Of a stretch of DNA of 64,000 nt, positions 12,603-23,971 are shown in pieces. This DNA comes from Acanthosepion esculentum. Lineage: Eukaryota > Mollusca > Cephalopoda > Sepiida > Sepiidae. The stretch lies in the NCBI GenBank assembly GCA_964036315.1, contig OZ038478.1, forward strand, positions 146,050,565 to 146,114,564, written 5' to 3'. A model generated the notes under the pieces. It was not told the DNA's origin. It worked only from the letters and a program-made list of their open reading frames with translations, and made no database searches. The stretch's first letter is position 1, and every line of letters begins with the position of its first letter. The position numbers and the translations under genes were made by a program.

Positions 12603-14497
12603 ATGAGTCTTTCCATTTTGTTTACCGTCCTTATTGCTTTTATTCTTATTATTATAGAGTTCACTTGGCTATTGGCTACTCCCTTAGACTGCATTGATAA
12701 CCATCTTTGTTGCATTAAGAAAGGGACAAAACTAAGAGAAAAAAATTAAGAGCGGAACACATTAGTCTTTCCATTTTGTTTACCGCTCTTATTGCTTTTA
12801 TTCTTATTATTATAGAGTTCACTTGGCTATTGGCTACTCCCTTAGTCTGCATTGATAACCATCTTTGTTGCATTAAGAAAGGGACAAAACTAAGAGAAAA
12901 AAATTAGGAGCCCAACACATGAGTCTTTCCATTTTGTTTACCGCTCTTATTGCTTTTATTCTTATTATTATCGAGTTCACTTGGCTATTGGCTACTCCCA
13001 TAGATTGCATTGATACCCATCTTTGTTGCATTAAGAAAGGGACAAATCTAAGAGAAAAAAATTAAGTGCCCAACACATGAGTCTTTCCATTTTGTTTACC
13101 ATTCTTATTGCTTTTATTCTTATTATTATAGAGTTCACTTGGCTATTGGCTACTCCCTTAGACTGCATTGATAACAATCTTTGTTGCATTAAGAAAGGGA
13201 CAAAACTAAGAGAAAAAAATTAAGAGCCCAACGCATGAGTCTTTCCATTTTGTTTACCGCTCTCATTGCTTTTATTCTTATTATTATAGAGTTCACTTGG
13301 CTATTGGCTACTCCCTTAGACTGCATTGATAACCATCTTTGTTGCACAAAGAAAGGGACAAAACTAAGAGAAAAAAATTAAGAGCCCAACACATGAGTCT
13401 TTCCATTTTGTTTACCGCTATTATTGCTTTTATTCTTATTATTATAGAGTTCACTTGGCTATTGGCTACTCCCTTAGACTGCATTGATAACCATCTTTGT
13501 TGCATGAAGAAAGGGACAAAACTAAGAGAAAAAAATTAAGAGCCCAACACATGAGTCTTTCCATTTTGTTTACCGCTATTATTGCTTTTATTCTTATTAT
13601 TATAGAGTTCACTTAGCTATTGGCTGCTCCCTTAGACGGCTTTGATAACCATCTTTGTTGCATTAAGAAAGGGACAAAACTAAGAGAAAAAAATTAAGAG
13701 CCCAACACATGAGTCTTTCCATTTTGTTTACCGCTCTTATTGCTTTTATTCTTATTATTATAGAGTTCACTTGGCTATTGGCTACTCCCATAGACTGCAT
13801 TGATAACAATCTTTGTTGCATTAAGAAAGGGACAAAACTAAGAGAAAAAAATTAAGAGCCCAACGCATGAGACTTTCCATTTTGTTTACCGTTCTTATTG
13901 CTTTTATTCTTATTATTATAGAGTTCACTTGGCTACTGGCTACTCCCTTAGACTGCATTGATAACCATCTTTGTTGCATTAAGAAAGGGACAAAACTAAG
14001 AGAAAAAAATTATGAGCCCAACACATGAGTCTTTCCATTTTGTTTACCGCTCTTATTGCTTTTATTCTTTTTATTATAGAGTTCACTTGGCTATTGGCTA
14101 CTCCCTTAGACTGCATTGATAACCATCTTTGTTGCATTAAGAAAGGGACAAAACTAAGAGAAAAAAATTAAGAGCCCAACACATGAGTCTTTCCATTTTG
14201 TTTACCGCTCTTATTGCTTTTATTCTTATTATTATAGAGTTCACTTGGCTACTGGCTACTCCCTTAGACTGCATTGATAACCATCTTTGTTGCATTAAGA
14301 AAGGGACAAAACTAAGAGAAAAAAATTAAGAGCCCCACACATGAGTCTTTCCATTTTGGATACCGCTCTTATTGCTTTTATTCTTATTATTATAGAGTTC
14401 ACTTGGCTATTGGCTACTCCCTTAGACTGCATTGATAACCATCTTTGTTGCATTAAGAAAGGGACAAAACTAAGAGAAATAATTAAGAGCCCAACAC
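12603..14497 (+). repeat. Diverged stretch of twelve monomers
   Basis: Private changes are unusually dense here: ACATTAGTC (about 12758), AATTAGGAG, TATCGAG, CATAGATTGC with GATACCC, AAATCTAAG, AAGTGCCC, CTTAGCTATTGGCTGC (about 13615), GACGGCTTTG and TTTTGGATACC (14356). I could not match multi-monomer blocks from here elsewhere. This looks like the least recently homogenised part of the window. Confidence 0.75.
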
Positions 14498-15129
14498 ATG
14501 AGTCTTTCCATTTTGTTTACCGCTCTTATTGCTTTTATTCTTATTATTATAGAGTTCACTTGGCTATTGGCTACTCCCTTAGACTGCATTGATAACCATC
14601 TTTGTTGCATTAAGAAAGGGACAAAACTAAGAGAAAAAAATTAAGAGCCCAACACATGAGTCTTTCCATTTTGTTTACCGCTCTTATTGCTTTTATTCTT
14701 ATTATTATAGAGTTCACTTGGCTATTGGCTACTCCCTTAGACTGCATTGATAACCATCTTTGTTGCATTAAGAAAGGGACAAAACTAAGAGAAAAAAATT
14801 AAGAGCCCAACACATGAGTCTTTCCATTTTGTTTACCGCTCTTATTGCTTTTATTCTTATTATTATAGAGTTCACTTGGCTATTGGCTACTCCCTTAGAC
14901 TGCATTGATAACCATCTTTGTTGCATTAAGAAAGGGACAAAACTAAGAGAAAAAAATTAAGAGCCCAACACATGAGTCTTTCCATTTTGTTTACCGCTCT
15001 TATTGCTTTTATTCTTATTATTATAGAGTTCACTTGGCTATTGGCTACTCCCTTAGACTGCATTGATAACCATCTTTGTTGCATTAAGAAAGGGACAAAA
15101 CTAAGAGAAAAAAATTAAGAGCCCAACAC
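14498..15129 (+). repeat. Four consecutive identical consensus monomers
   Basis: The monomers at 14498, 14656, 14814 and 14972 read the same base for base. Runs of three identical consensus monomers follow at 16235-16708 and 17813-18286 as part of the 10-monomer unit. Confidence 0.88.
14656..14813 (+). repeat. Reference consensus monomer (158 bp)
   Basis: This copy equals the consensus I derived by eye. Landmarks by monomer position: ATGAGT at 1-6; a pyrimidine-rich stretch at about 5-50; the only CpG at 24-25; TTATTATTATAG at about 44-54; two adjacent copies of TTGGCTA at 63-69 and 70-76; A-runs at 118-120, 126-129 and 137-143, spaced about one to one and a half helical turns; AAGAGCCCAACAC at the end. 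Composition is 48 A, 56 T, 24 G and 30 C. A HinfI site (GAGTC, 3-7) and an NlaIII site (CATG across the monomer junction) occur once per consensus unit, so digestion with either should give a 158-bp ladder. Confidence 0.93.
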
Positions 15130-16234
15130 ATGAGTCTTTCCATTTTGTTTACCGCTCTTATTGCTTTTATTCTTATTATTATAGAGTTCACTTGGCTATT
15201 GGCTACTCCCATAGACTGCATTGATAACCATCATTGTTGCATTAAGAAAGGGACAAAACTAAGAGAAAAAAATTAAGAGCCCAACACATCAGTCTTTCCA
15301 TTTTGTTTACCGCTCTTATTGCTTTTATTCTTATTATTATAGAGTTCACGTGGCTATTGGCTACTCCCTTAGACTGCATTGATAACCATCTTTGTTGCAT
15401 TAAGAAAGGGACAAAACTAAGAGAAAAAAATTAAGAGCCCAACACATGAGTCTTTCCATTTTGTTTACCGCTCTTATTGTTTTTATTCTTATTATTATAC
15501 AGTTCACTTCGCTATTGGCTACTCCCTTAGACTGCATTGATAACCATCTTTGTTGCATTAAGAAAGGGACAAAACTAAAAGAAAATATTAAGAGCGGAAC
15601 ACATGAGTCTTTCCATTTTGTTTACCGCTCTTATTGCTTTTATTCTTATTATTATAGAGTTTACTTGGCTATTGGCTACTCCCATAGACTGCATTGATAA
15701 CCAACTTTGTTGCATTAAGAAAGGGACAAAACTAAAAGAAAAATATTAAGAGCCCAACACATGAGTCTTTCCATTTTGTTTACCTCTCTTATTGCTTTTA
15801 TTCTTATTCTTATAGAGTTCACTTGGCTATTGGCTACTCCCTTAGACTGCATTGATAACCATCTTTGTTGCACAAAGAAAGGGACAAAACTAAGAGAAAA
15901 AAATTAAGAGCCCAACACATGAGTCTTTCCATTTTGTTTACCGCTCTTATTGTTTTTATTCTTATTATTATAGAGTTTACTTGGCTATTGGCTACTCCCT
16001 TAGACTGCATTGATAACCATCTTTGTTGCATTAAAAAAGGGACAAAACTAAGAGAAAAAAATTAAGAGCCCAACACATGAGTCTTTCAATTTGGTTTACC
16101 GCTCTTATTGTTTTTATTCTTATTATTATAGAGTTCACTTGGCTATTGGCTACTCCTTTAGACTGCATTGATAACCATCTTTGTTGCATTAAGAAAGGGA
16201 CAAAACTAAGAGAAAAAAATTAAGAGCCCAACAC
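14656..16234 (+). repeat. Ten-monomer higher-order unit B, copy 1
   Basis: Three consensus monomers, then CATAGACTGC/CATCATTG (15130), ACATCAGTC with CACGTGG (15288), ATTGTTTTT/TATACAG/CACTTCGC (15446), GAGCGGAACAC with TTTACTTGG, TACCTCTC/TTATTCTTATAG (about 15761), GCACAAAG into ATTGTTTTT, and TTTCAATTTGG with CTCCTTTAG. The start recurs 1,579 bp later. Confidence 0.9.
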
Positions 16235-17812
16235 ATGAGTCTTTCCATTTTGTTTACCGCTCTTATTGCTTTTATTCTTATTATTATAGAGTTCACTTGG
16301 CTATTGGCTACTCCCTTAGACTGCATTGATAACCATCTTTGTTGCATTAAGAAAGGGACAAAACTAAGAGAAAAAAATTAAGAGCCCAACACATGAGTCT
16401 TTCCATTTTGTTTACCGCTCTTATTGCTTTTATTCTTATTATTATAGAGTTCACTTGGCTATTGGCTACTCCCTTAGACTGCATTGATAACCATCTTTGT
16501 TGCATTAAGAAAGGGACAAAACTAAGAGAAAAAAATTAAGAGCCCAACACATGAGTCTTTCCATTTTGTTTACCGCTCTTATTGCTTTTATTCTTATTAT
16601 TATAGAGTTCACTTGGCTATTGGCTACTCCCTTAGACTGCATTGATAACCATCTTTGTTGCATTAAGAAAGGGACAAAACTAAGAGAAAAAAATTAAGAG
16701 CCCAACACATGAGTCTTTCCATTTTGTTTACCGCTCTTATTGCTTTTATTCTTATTATTATAGAGTTCACTTGGCTATTGGCTACTCCCATAGACTGCAT
16801 TGATAACCATCATTGTTGCATTAAGAAAGGGACAAAACTAAGAGAAAAAAATTAAGAGCCCAACACATCAGTCTTTCCATTTTGTTTACCGCTCTTATTG
16901 CTTTTATTCTTATTATTATAGAGTTCACGTGGCTATTGGCTACTCCCTTAGACTGCATTGATAACCATCTTTGTTGCATTAAGAAAGGGACAAAACTAAG
17001 AGAAAAAAATTAAGAGCCCAACACATGAGTCTTTCCATTTTGTTTACCGCTCTTATTGTTTTTATTCTTATTATTATACAGTTCACTTCGCTATTGGCTA
17101 CTCCCTTAGACTGCATTGATAACCATCTTTGTTGCATTAAGAAAGGGACAAAATTAAAGAAAATATTAAGAGCGGAACACATGAGTCTTTCCATTTTGTT
17201 TACCGCTCTTATTGCTTTTATTCTTATTATTATAGAGTTTACTTGGCTATTGGCTACTCCCTTAGACTGCATTGATAACCAACTTTGTTGCATTAAGAAA
17301 GGGACAAAACTAAAAGAAAAATATTAAGAGCCAAACACATGAGTCTTTCCATTTTGTTTACCTCTCTTATTGCTTTTATTCTTATTCTTATAGAGTTCAC
17401 TTGGCTATTGGCTACTCCCTTAGACTGCATTGATAACCATCTTTGTTGCACAAAGAAAGGGACAAAACTAAGAGAAAAAAATTAAGAGCCCGACACATGA
17501 GTCTTTCCATTTTGTTTACCGCTCTTATTGTTTTTATTCTTATTATTATAGAGTTCACTTGGCTATTGGCTACTCCCTTAGACTGCATTGATAACCATCT
17601 TTGTTGCATTAAGAAAGGGACAAAACTAAGAGAAAAAAATTAAGAGCCCAACACATGAGTCTTTCCATTTGGTTTACCGCTCTTATTGTTTTTATTCTTA
17701 TTATTATAGAGTTAACTTGGCTATTGGCTACTCCTTTAGACTGCATTGATAACCATCTTTGTTGCATTAAGAAAGGGACAAAACTAAGAGAAAAAAATTA
17801 AGAGCCCAACAC
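16235..17812 (+). repeat. Ten-monomer higher-order unit B, copy 2
   Basis: Same ten variants as copy 1 at a period of about 1,579 bp, including ACATCAGTC near 16867 and GAGCGGAACAC near 17171. Differences include ACAAAATTAAAGAAAAT near 17150, where copy 1 has ACAAAACTAAAAGAAAAT, and GAGTTAACTTGG near 17709. Confidence 0.9.
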
Positions 17813-19100
17813 ATGAGTCTTTCCATTTTGTTTACCGCTCTTATTGCTTTTATTCTTATTATTATAGAGTTCACTTGGCTATTGGCTACTCCCTTAGACT
17901 GCATTGATAACCATCTTTGTTGCATTAAGAAAGGGACAAAACTAAGAGAAAAAAATTAAGAGCCCAACACATGAGTCTTTCCATTTTGTTTACCGCTCTT
18001 ATTGCTTTTATTCTTATTATTATAGAGTTCACTTGGCTATTGGCTACTCCCTTAGACTGCATTGATAACCATCTTTGTTGCATTAAGAAAGGGACAAAAC
18101 TAAGAGAAAAAAATTAAGAGCCCAACACATGAGTCTTTCCATTTTGTTTACCGCTCTTATTGCTTTTATTCTTATTATTATAGAGTTCACTTGGCTATTG
18201 GCTACTCCCTTAGACTGCATTGATAACCATCTTTGTTGCATTAAGAAAGGGACAAAACTAAGAGAAAAAAATTAAGAGCCCAACACATGAGTCTTTCCAT
18301 TTTGTTTACCGCTCTTATTGCTTTTATTCTTATTATTATAGAGTTCACGTGGCTATTGGCTACTCCCTTAGACTGCATTGATAACCATCTTTGTTGCATT
18401 AAGAAAGGGACAAAACTAAGAGAAAAAAATTAAGAGCCCAACACATGAGTCTTTCCATTTTGTTTACCGCTCTTATTGTTTTTATTCTTATTATTATACA
18501 GTTCACTTCGCTATTGGCTACTCCCTTAGACTGCATTGATAACCATCTTTGTTGCATTAAGAAAGGGACAAAACTAAAAGAAAATATTAAGAGCGGAACA
18601 CATGAGTCTTTCCATTTTGTTTACCGCTCTTATTGCTTTTATTCTTATTATTATAGAGTTTACTTGGCTATTGGCTACTCCCTTAGACTGCATTGATAAC
18701 CAACTTTGTTGCATTAAGAAAGGGACAAAACTAAAAGAAAAATATTAAGAGCCCAACACATGAGTCTTTCCATTTTGTTTACCTCTCTTATTGCTTTTAT
18801 TCTTATTCTTATAGAGTTCACTTGGCTATTGGCTACTCCCTTAGACTGCATTGATAACCATCTTTGTTGCACAAAGAAAGGGACAAAACTAAGAGAAAAA
18901 AATTAAGAGCCCAACACATGAGTCTTTCCATTTTGTTTACCGCTCTTATTGTTTTTATTCTTATTATTATAGAGTTCACTTGGCTATTGGCTACTCCCTT
19001 AGACTGCATTGATATCCATCTTTGTTGCATTAAGAAAGGGACAAAACTAAGAGAAAAAAATTAAGAGCCCAACACATGAGTCTTTCCATTTGGTTTACCG
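17813..19100 (+). repeat. Higher-order unit B, copy 3 (one monomer short, truncated)
   Basis: Three consensus monomers lead straight to the CACGTGG monomer (about 18287); the CATAGACTGC/CATCATTG monomer of copies 1 and 2 is missing. The following markers keep their order to GATATCCATC near 19011. Similarity to unit B ends inside the next monomer at about 19,100, where GCCTTTATTC and GATTTCACGTGG of region C take over. Confidence 0.87.
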
Positions 19101-19233
19101 CTCTTATTGCCTTTATTCTTATTATTATAGATTTCACGTGGCTATTGGCTACTCCCTTAGACTGCATTGATAACCATCTTTGTTGCATTAAGAAAGAGAC
19201 AAAACTAAGAGAAAAAAATTAAGAGCCCAACAC
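19076..19233 (+). other. Hybrid monomer joining regions B and C
   Basis: The first 30 or so bases carry TTTGGTTTACC, as at the end of unit B copy 2 (17655). From about 19,107 the monomer carries GCCTTTATTC, GATTTCACGTGG and AAGAAAGAGAC, the region C subtype seen at 23498. This is the left limit of the large region C duplication. A single base change in a C-type monomer could also give the front half, so the join is likely but not certain. Confidence 0.65.
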
Positions 19234-19549
19234 ATGAGTCTTTCCATTTTGTTTACCGCTCTTATTGCTTTTATTCTTATTATTATAGAGTTCACTTGGC
19301 TATTGGCTACTCCCTTAGACTGCATTGATAACCATCATTGTTGCATTAAGAAAGGGACAAAACTAAGAGAAAAAAATTAAGAGCCCAACACATGATTCTT
19401 TCCAATTTGTTTACCGCTCTTATTGCTTTTATTTTTATTATTATAGAGTTCACTTGGCTATTGGCTACTCCCTTAGACTGCATTGATAACCATCTTTGTT
19501 GAACAAAGAAAGGGACAAAACTAAGAGAAAAATATTAAGAGCCCAACGC

Positions 19550-20654
19550 ATGAGTCTTTCCATTTTGTTTACCGCTCTTATTGCCTTTATTCTTATTATT
19601 ATAGATTTCACGTGGCTATTGGCTACTCCCTTAGACTGCATTGATAACCATCTTTGTTGCATTCAGAAAGAGACAAAACTAAGAGAAAAAAATTAAGAGC
19701 CCAACACATAAGTCTTTCCATTTTGTTTACCGCTCTTATTGCTTTTATTCTTATTATTATAGAGTTCATTTGGCTATTGGCTACTCCCTTAGACTGCATT
19801 GATAACCATCTTTGTTGCATTAAGAAAGGGACAAAACTAAGAGAAAAAAAATAAGGGCCCAACACATGAGTCTTTCCATTTTGTTTACCGCTCTTATTGC
19901 TTTTATTCTTATTATTATAGAGTTCACTTGGCTATTGGCTACTCCCTTAGACTGCATTGATAACCATCTTTGTTGAACACAGAAAGGGACAAAACTAAGA
20001 GAAAAATATTTAGAGCCCAACACATGAGTCTTTCCATTTTGTTTACCGCTCTTATTGCTTTTATTCTAATCATTATAGAGTTCACTTGGCTATTGGCTAC
20101 TCCCTTAGACTGCATTGATAACCATCTTTGTTGCATTAAGAAAGGGACACAACTAAGAGAAAAGAATTAAGAGCCCAACACATGAGTCTTTCCATTTTGT
20201 TTACCGCTCTTATTGCGTTTATTCTTATTATTATAGAGTTCACTTGGCTATTGGCTACTCCCTTAGATTGCATTGATAACCCTCTTTGTTGCATTAAGAA
20301 AGGGACAAAACTAAGAGAAAAAAATCAAGAGCCCAAAACATGAGTCTTTCCATTTTGTTTACCATTCTTATTGCTTTTATTCTTATTATTATAGAGTTCA
20401 CTTGGCTATTGGCTACTCCCTTAGATTGCATTGATAACCATCTTTGTTGAACAAAGAAAGGGACAAAACTAAGAGAAAAATATTAAGGGCCCAACACATG
20501 AGTCTTTCCATTTTGTTTACCGCTCTTATTGTTTTATTCTTATTATTATAGAGTTCACGTGGCTATTGGCTACTCCCTTAGACTGCATTGATAACCATCT
20601 TTGTTGCATTAAGAAAGGGACAAAACTAAGAGAAAAAAATTAAGAGCCCAACAC
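19550..20654 (+). repeat. Core module M, occurrence 1 (M1-M7)
   Basis: Seven ordered subtypes. M1: ACGCATGAG start, GATTTCACGTGG, CATTCAGAAAGAGAC. M2: ACATAAGTC start, TTCATTTGG, AATAAGGG end. M3: TTGAACACAG, ATATTTAGAG end. M4: CATTATAG, GGGACACAAC. M5: ATTGCGTTT, TTAGATTGC, AACCCTC, AATCAAGAG end. M6: CCCAAAACATGAG, TACCATTC. M7: ATTGTTTTATTC, one base short. These labels are mine and serve to track copies. Confidence 0.9.
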
Positions 20655-21602
20655 ATGAGTCTTTCCATTTTGTTTACCGCTCTTATTGCTTTTATTCTTA
20701 TTATTATAGAGTTCACTTGGCTATTGGCTACTCCCTTAGACTGCATTGATAACCATCTTTGTTGCATTAAGAAAGGTACAAAACTAAGAGAAAAAAATTA
20801 AGAGCCCAACACATGAGTCTTTCCATTTTGTTTACCGCTCTTATTGCTTTTATTCTTATTATTATAGAGTTCACTTGGCTATTGGCTACTCCCTTAGACT
20901 GCATTGATAACCATCTTTGTTGAACAAAGAAAGGGACAAAACTAAGAGAAAAATATTAAGAGCCCAACACATGAGTCTTTCTATTTTGTTTACCGCTCTT
21001 ATTGCTTTTATTCTTATTATTATAGAGTTCACGTGGCTATTGGCTACTCCCATAGACTGCATTGATAACCATCTTTGTTGCATTAAGAAAGGGACAAAAC
21101 TAAGAGAAAAAAATTAAGGGCCCAACACATGAGTCTTTCCATTTTGTTTACCGCTCTTATTGCTTTTATTCTTATTATTATAGAGTTCACTTGGCTATTG
21201 GCTACTCCCTTAGACTGCATTGATAACCATCTTTGTTGCATTAAGAAATGGACAAAACTAAGAGAAAAATATTAAGAGCCCAACACATGAGTCTTTCCAT
21301 TTGGTTTACCGCTCTTATTGTTTTTATTCTTATTATTATAGAGTTCACTTGGCTATTGGCTACTCCCTTAGACTGCATTGATAACCATCATTGTTGCATT
21401 AAGAAAGGGACAAAACTAAGAGAAAAAAATTAAGAGCCCAACACATGAGTCTTTCCATTTTGTTTACCGCTCTTATTGCTTTTATTTTTATTATTATAGA
21501 GTTCACTTGGCTATTGGCTACTCCCTTAGACTGCATTCATAACCACCTTTGTTGAACAAAGAAAGGGACAAAACTAAGAGAAAAATATTAAGAGCCCAAC
21601 GC

Positions 21603-22707
21603 ATGAGTCTTTCCATTTTGTTTACCGCTCTTATTGCCTTTATTCTTATTATTATAGATTTCACGTGGCTATTGGCTACTCCCTTAGACTGCATTGATAA
21701 CCATCTTTGTTGCATTAAGAAAGAGACAAAACTAAGAGAAAAAAATTAAGAGCCCAACACATAAGTCTTTCCATTTTGTTTACCGCTCTTATTGCATTTA
21801 TTCTTATTATTATAGAGTTCATTTGGCTATTGGCTACTCCCTTAGACTGCATTGATAACCATCTTTGTTGCATTAAGAAAGGGACAAAACTAAGAGAAAA
21901 AAAATAAGGGCCCAACACATGAGTCTTTCCATTTTGTTTACCGCTCTTATTGCTTTTATTCTTATTATTATAGAGTTCACTTGGCTATTGGCTACTCCCT
22001 TAGATTGCATTGATAACCATCTTTGTTGAACACAGAAAGGGACAAAACTAAGAGAAAAATATTTAGAGCCCAACACATGAGTCTTTCCATTTTGTTTACC
22101 GCTCTTATTGCTTTTATTCTTATCATTATAGAGTTCACTTGGCTATTGGCTACTCCCTTAGACTGCATTGATAACCATCTTTGTTGCATTAAGAAAGGGA
22201 CACAACTAAGAGAAAAGAATTAAGAGCCCAACACATGAGTCTTTCCATTTTGTTTACCGCTCTTATTGCGTTTATTCTTATTATTATAGAGTTCACTTGG
22301 CTATTGGCTACTCCCTTAGATTGCATTGATAAACCTCTTTGTTGCATTAAGAAAGGGACAAAACTAAGAGAAAAAAATCAAGAGCCCAAAACATGAGTCT
22401 TTCCATTTTGTTTACCATTCTTATTGCTTTTATTCTTATTATTATAGAGTTCACTTGGCTATTGGCTACTCCCTTAGATTGCATTGATAACCATCTTTGT
22501 TGAACAAAGAAAGGGACAAAACTAAGAGAAAAATATTAAGGGCCCAACACATGAGTCTTTCCATTTTGTTTACCGCTCTTATTGTTTTATTCTTATTATT
22601 ATAGAGTTCACGTGGCTATTGGCTACTCCCTTAGACTGCATTGATAACCATCTTTGTTGCATTAAGAAAGGGACAAAACTAAGAGAAAAAAATTAAGAGC
22701 CCAACAC
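21603..22707 (+). repeat. Core module M, occurrence 2 (complete)
   Basis: M1 to M7 in order, 2,053 bp (13 monomers) after occurrence 1. M1 has CATTAAGAAAGAGAC, M4 has TTATCATTATAG and M5 has AAACCTC. Confidence 0.88.
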
Positions 22708-22865
22708 ATGAGTCTTTCCATTTTGTTTACCGCTCTTATTGCTTTTATTCTTATTATTATAGAGTTCACTTGGCTATTGGCTACTCCCTTAGACTGCATT
22801 GATAACCATCTTTGTTGCATTAAGAAAGGCACAAAACTAAGAGAAAAAAATTAAGAGCCCAACAC

Positions 22866-23181
22866 ATGAGTCTTTCCATTTTGTTTACCGCTCTTATTGT
22901 TTTTATTCTTATTATTATAGAGTTCACTTGGCTATTGGCTACTCCCTTAGACTGCATTGATATCCATCTTTGTTGCATTAAGAAAGGGACAAAACTAAGA
23001 GAAAAAAATTAAGAGCCCAACACATGAGTCTTTCCATTTGGTTTACCGCTCTTATTGTTTTTATTCTTATTATTATAGAGTTCACTTGGCTATTGGCTAC
23101 TCCTTTAGACTGCATTGATAACCATCTTTGTTGCATTAAGAAAGGGACAAAACTAAGAGAAAAATATTCAGAGCCCAACAC
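22866..23181 (+). repeat. Unit-B-like dimer inside region C
   Basis: ATTGTTTTT with GATATCCATC, followed by TTTGGTTTACC with CTCCTTTAG, matches the end of unit B (18918-19075 for the first monomer, 17655 for the second). It sits between the two large region C copies, so region C units were assembled from or exchanged with unit B material. Confidence 0.75.
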
Positions 23182-23522
23182 ATGAGTCTTTCCATTTGGT
23201 TTACCGCTCTTATTGTATTTATTCTTATTATTATAGAGTTCACTTGGCTATTGGCTACTCCCTTAGACTGCATTGATAACCATCATTGTTGCATTAAGAA
23301 AGGGACAAAACTAAGAGAAAGAAATTAAGAGCCCAACACATGAGTCTTTCCATTTTGTTTACCGCTCTTATTGCTTTTATTTTTATTATTATAGAGTTCA
23401 CTTGGCTATTGGCTACTCCCTTAGACTGCATTGATAACCATCTTTGTTGAACAAAGAAAGGGACAAAACTAAGAGAAAAATATTAAGAGCCCAACACATG
23501 AGTCTTTCCATTTTGTTTACCG
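23182..23522 (+). repeat. Linker monomers between region C copies
   Basis: The monomer at 23182 has TTTGGTTTACC, ATTGTATTT, CATCATTG and GAAAGAAATT. The monomer at 23340 has TTTTTATTATT and TTGAACAAAG. Both are subtypes seen elsewhere in region C, for example at 21287 and 21445. Confidence 0.7.
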
Positions 23523-23971
23523 CTCTTATTGCCTTTATTCTTATTATTATAGATTTCACGTGGCTATTGGCTACTCCCTTAGACTGCATTGATAACCATC
23601 TTTGTTGCATTAAGAAAGAGACAAAACTAAGAGAAAAAAATTAAGAGCCCAACACATGAGTCTTTCCATTTTGTTTACCGCTCTTATTGCTTTTATTCTT
23701 ATTATTATAGAGTTCACTTGGCTATTGGCTACTCCCTTAGACTGCATTGATAACCATCATTGTTGCATTAAGAAAGGGACAAAACTAAGAGAAAAAAATT
23801 AAGAGCCCAACACATGATTCTTTCCAATTTGTTTACCGCTCTTATTGCTTTTATTTTTATTATTATAGAGTTCACTTGGCTATTGGCTACTCCCTTAGAC
23901 TGCATTGATAACCATCTTTGTTGAACAAAGAAAGGGACAAAACTAAGAGAAAAATATTAAGAGCCCAACGC

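Larger units (their letters stand above)
19101..22865 (+). repeat. Region C large duplication, copy 1
   Basis: About 24 monomers with the same variants in the same order as 23523-27444. The offset is 4,422 bp before about 20,800 and 4,580 bp after it, because copy 2 has one extra monomer. I noticed only a handful of differences, for example TTTCTATTTT near 20980, CATTAAGAAAGAGAC against CATTCAGAAAGAGAC near 21713, and GATAACC against GATATCC in the monomer at 22393. Confidence 0.88.

Noticed and set aside
14699..14709. TATA-like element (TTATTATTATAG) as a promoter.
   Set aside because: It is low-complexity AT sequence present in every monomer, with no other promoter feature or gene downstream.
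14718..14731. RNA polymerase III internal promoter: TGGCTATTGG looks slightly like a tRNA A box.
   Set aside because: It does not fit the A-box consensus at key positions, there is no B box, and no cloverleaf can be drawn. TTGGCTA is better described as a 7-bp direct repeat.
14656..14813. CENP-B box or a similar named centromere-protein site in the monomer.
   Set aside because: I found no match to the CENP-B box core in the consensus or the main variants. A centromeric role can only be argued from array form.
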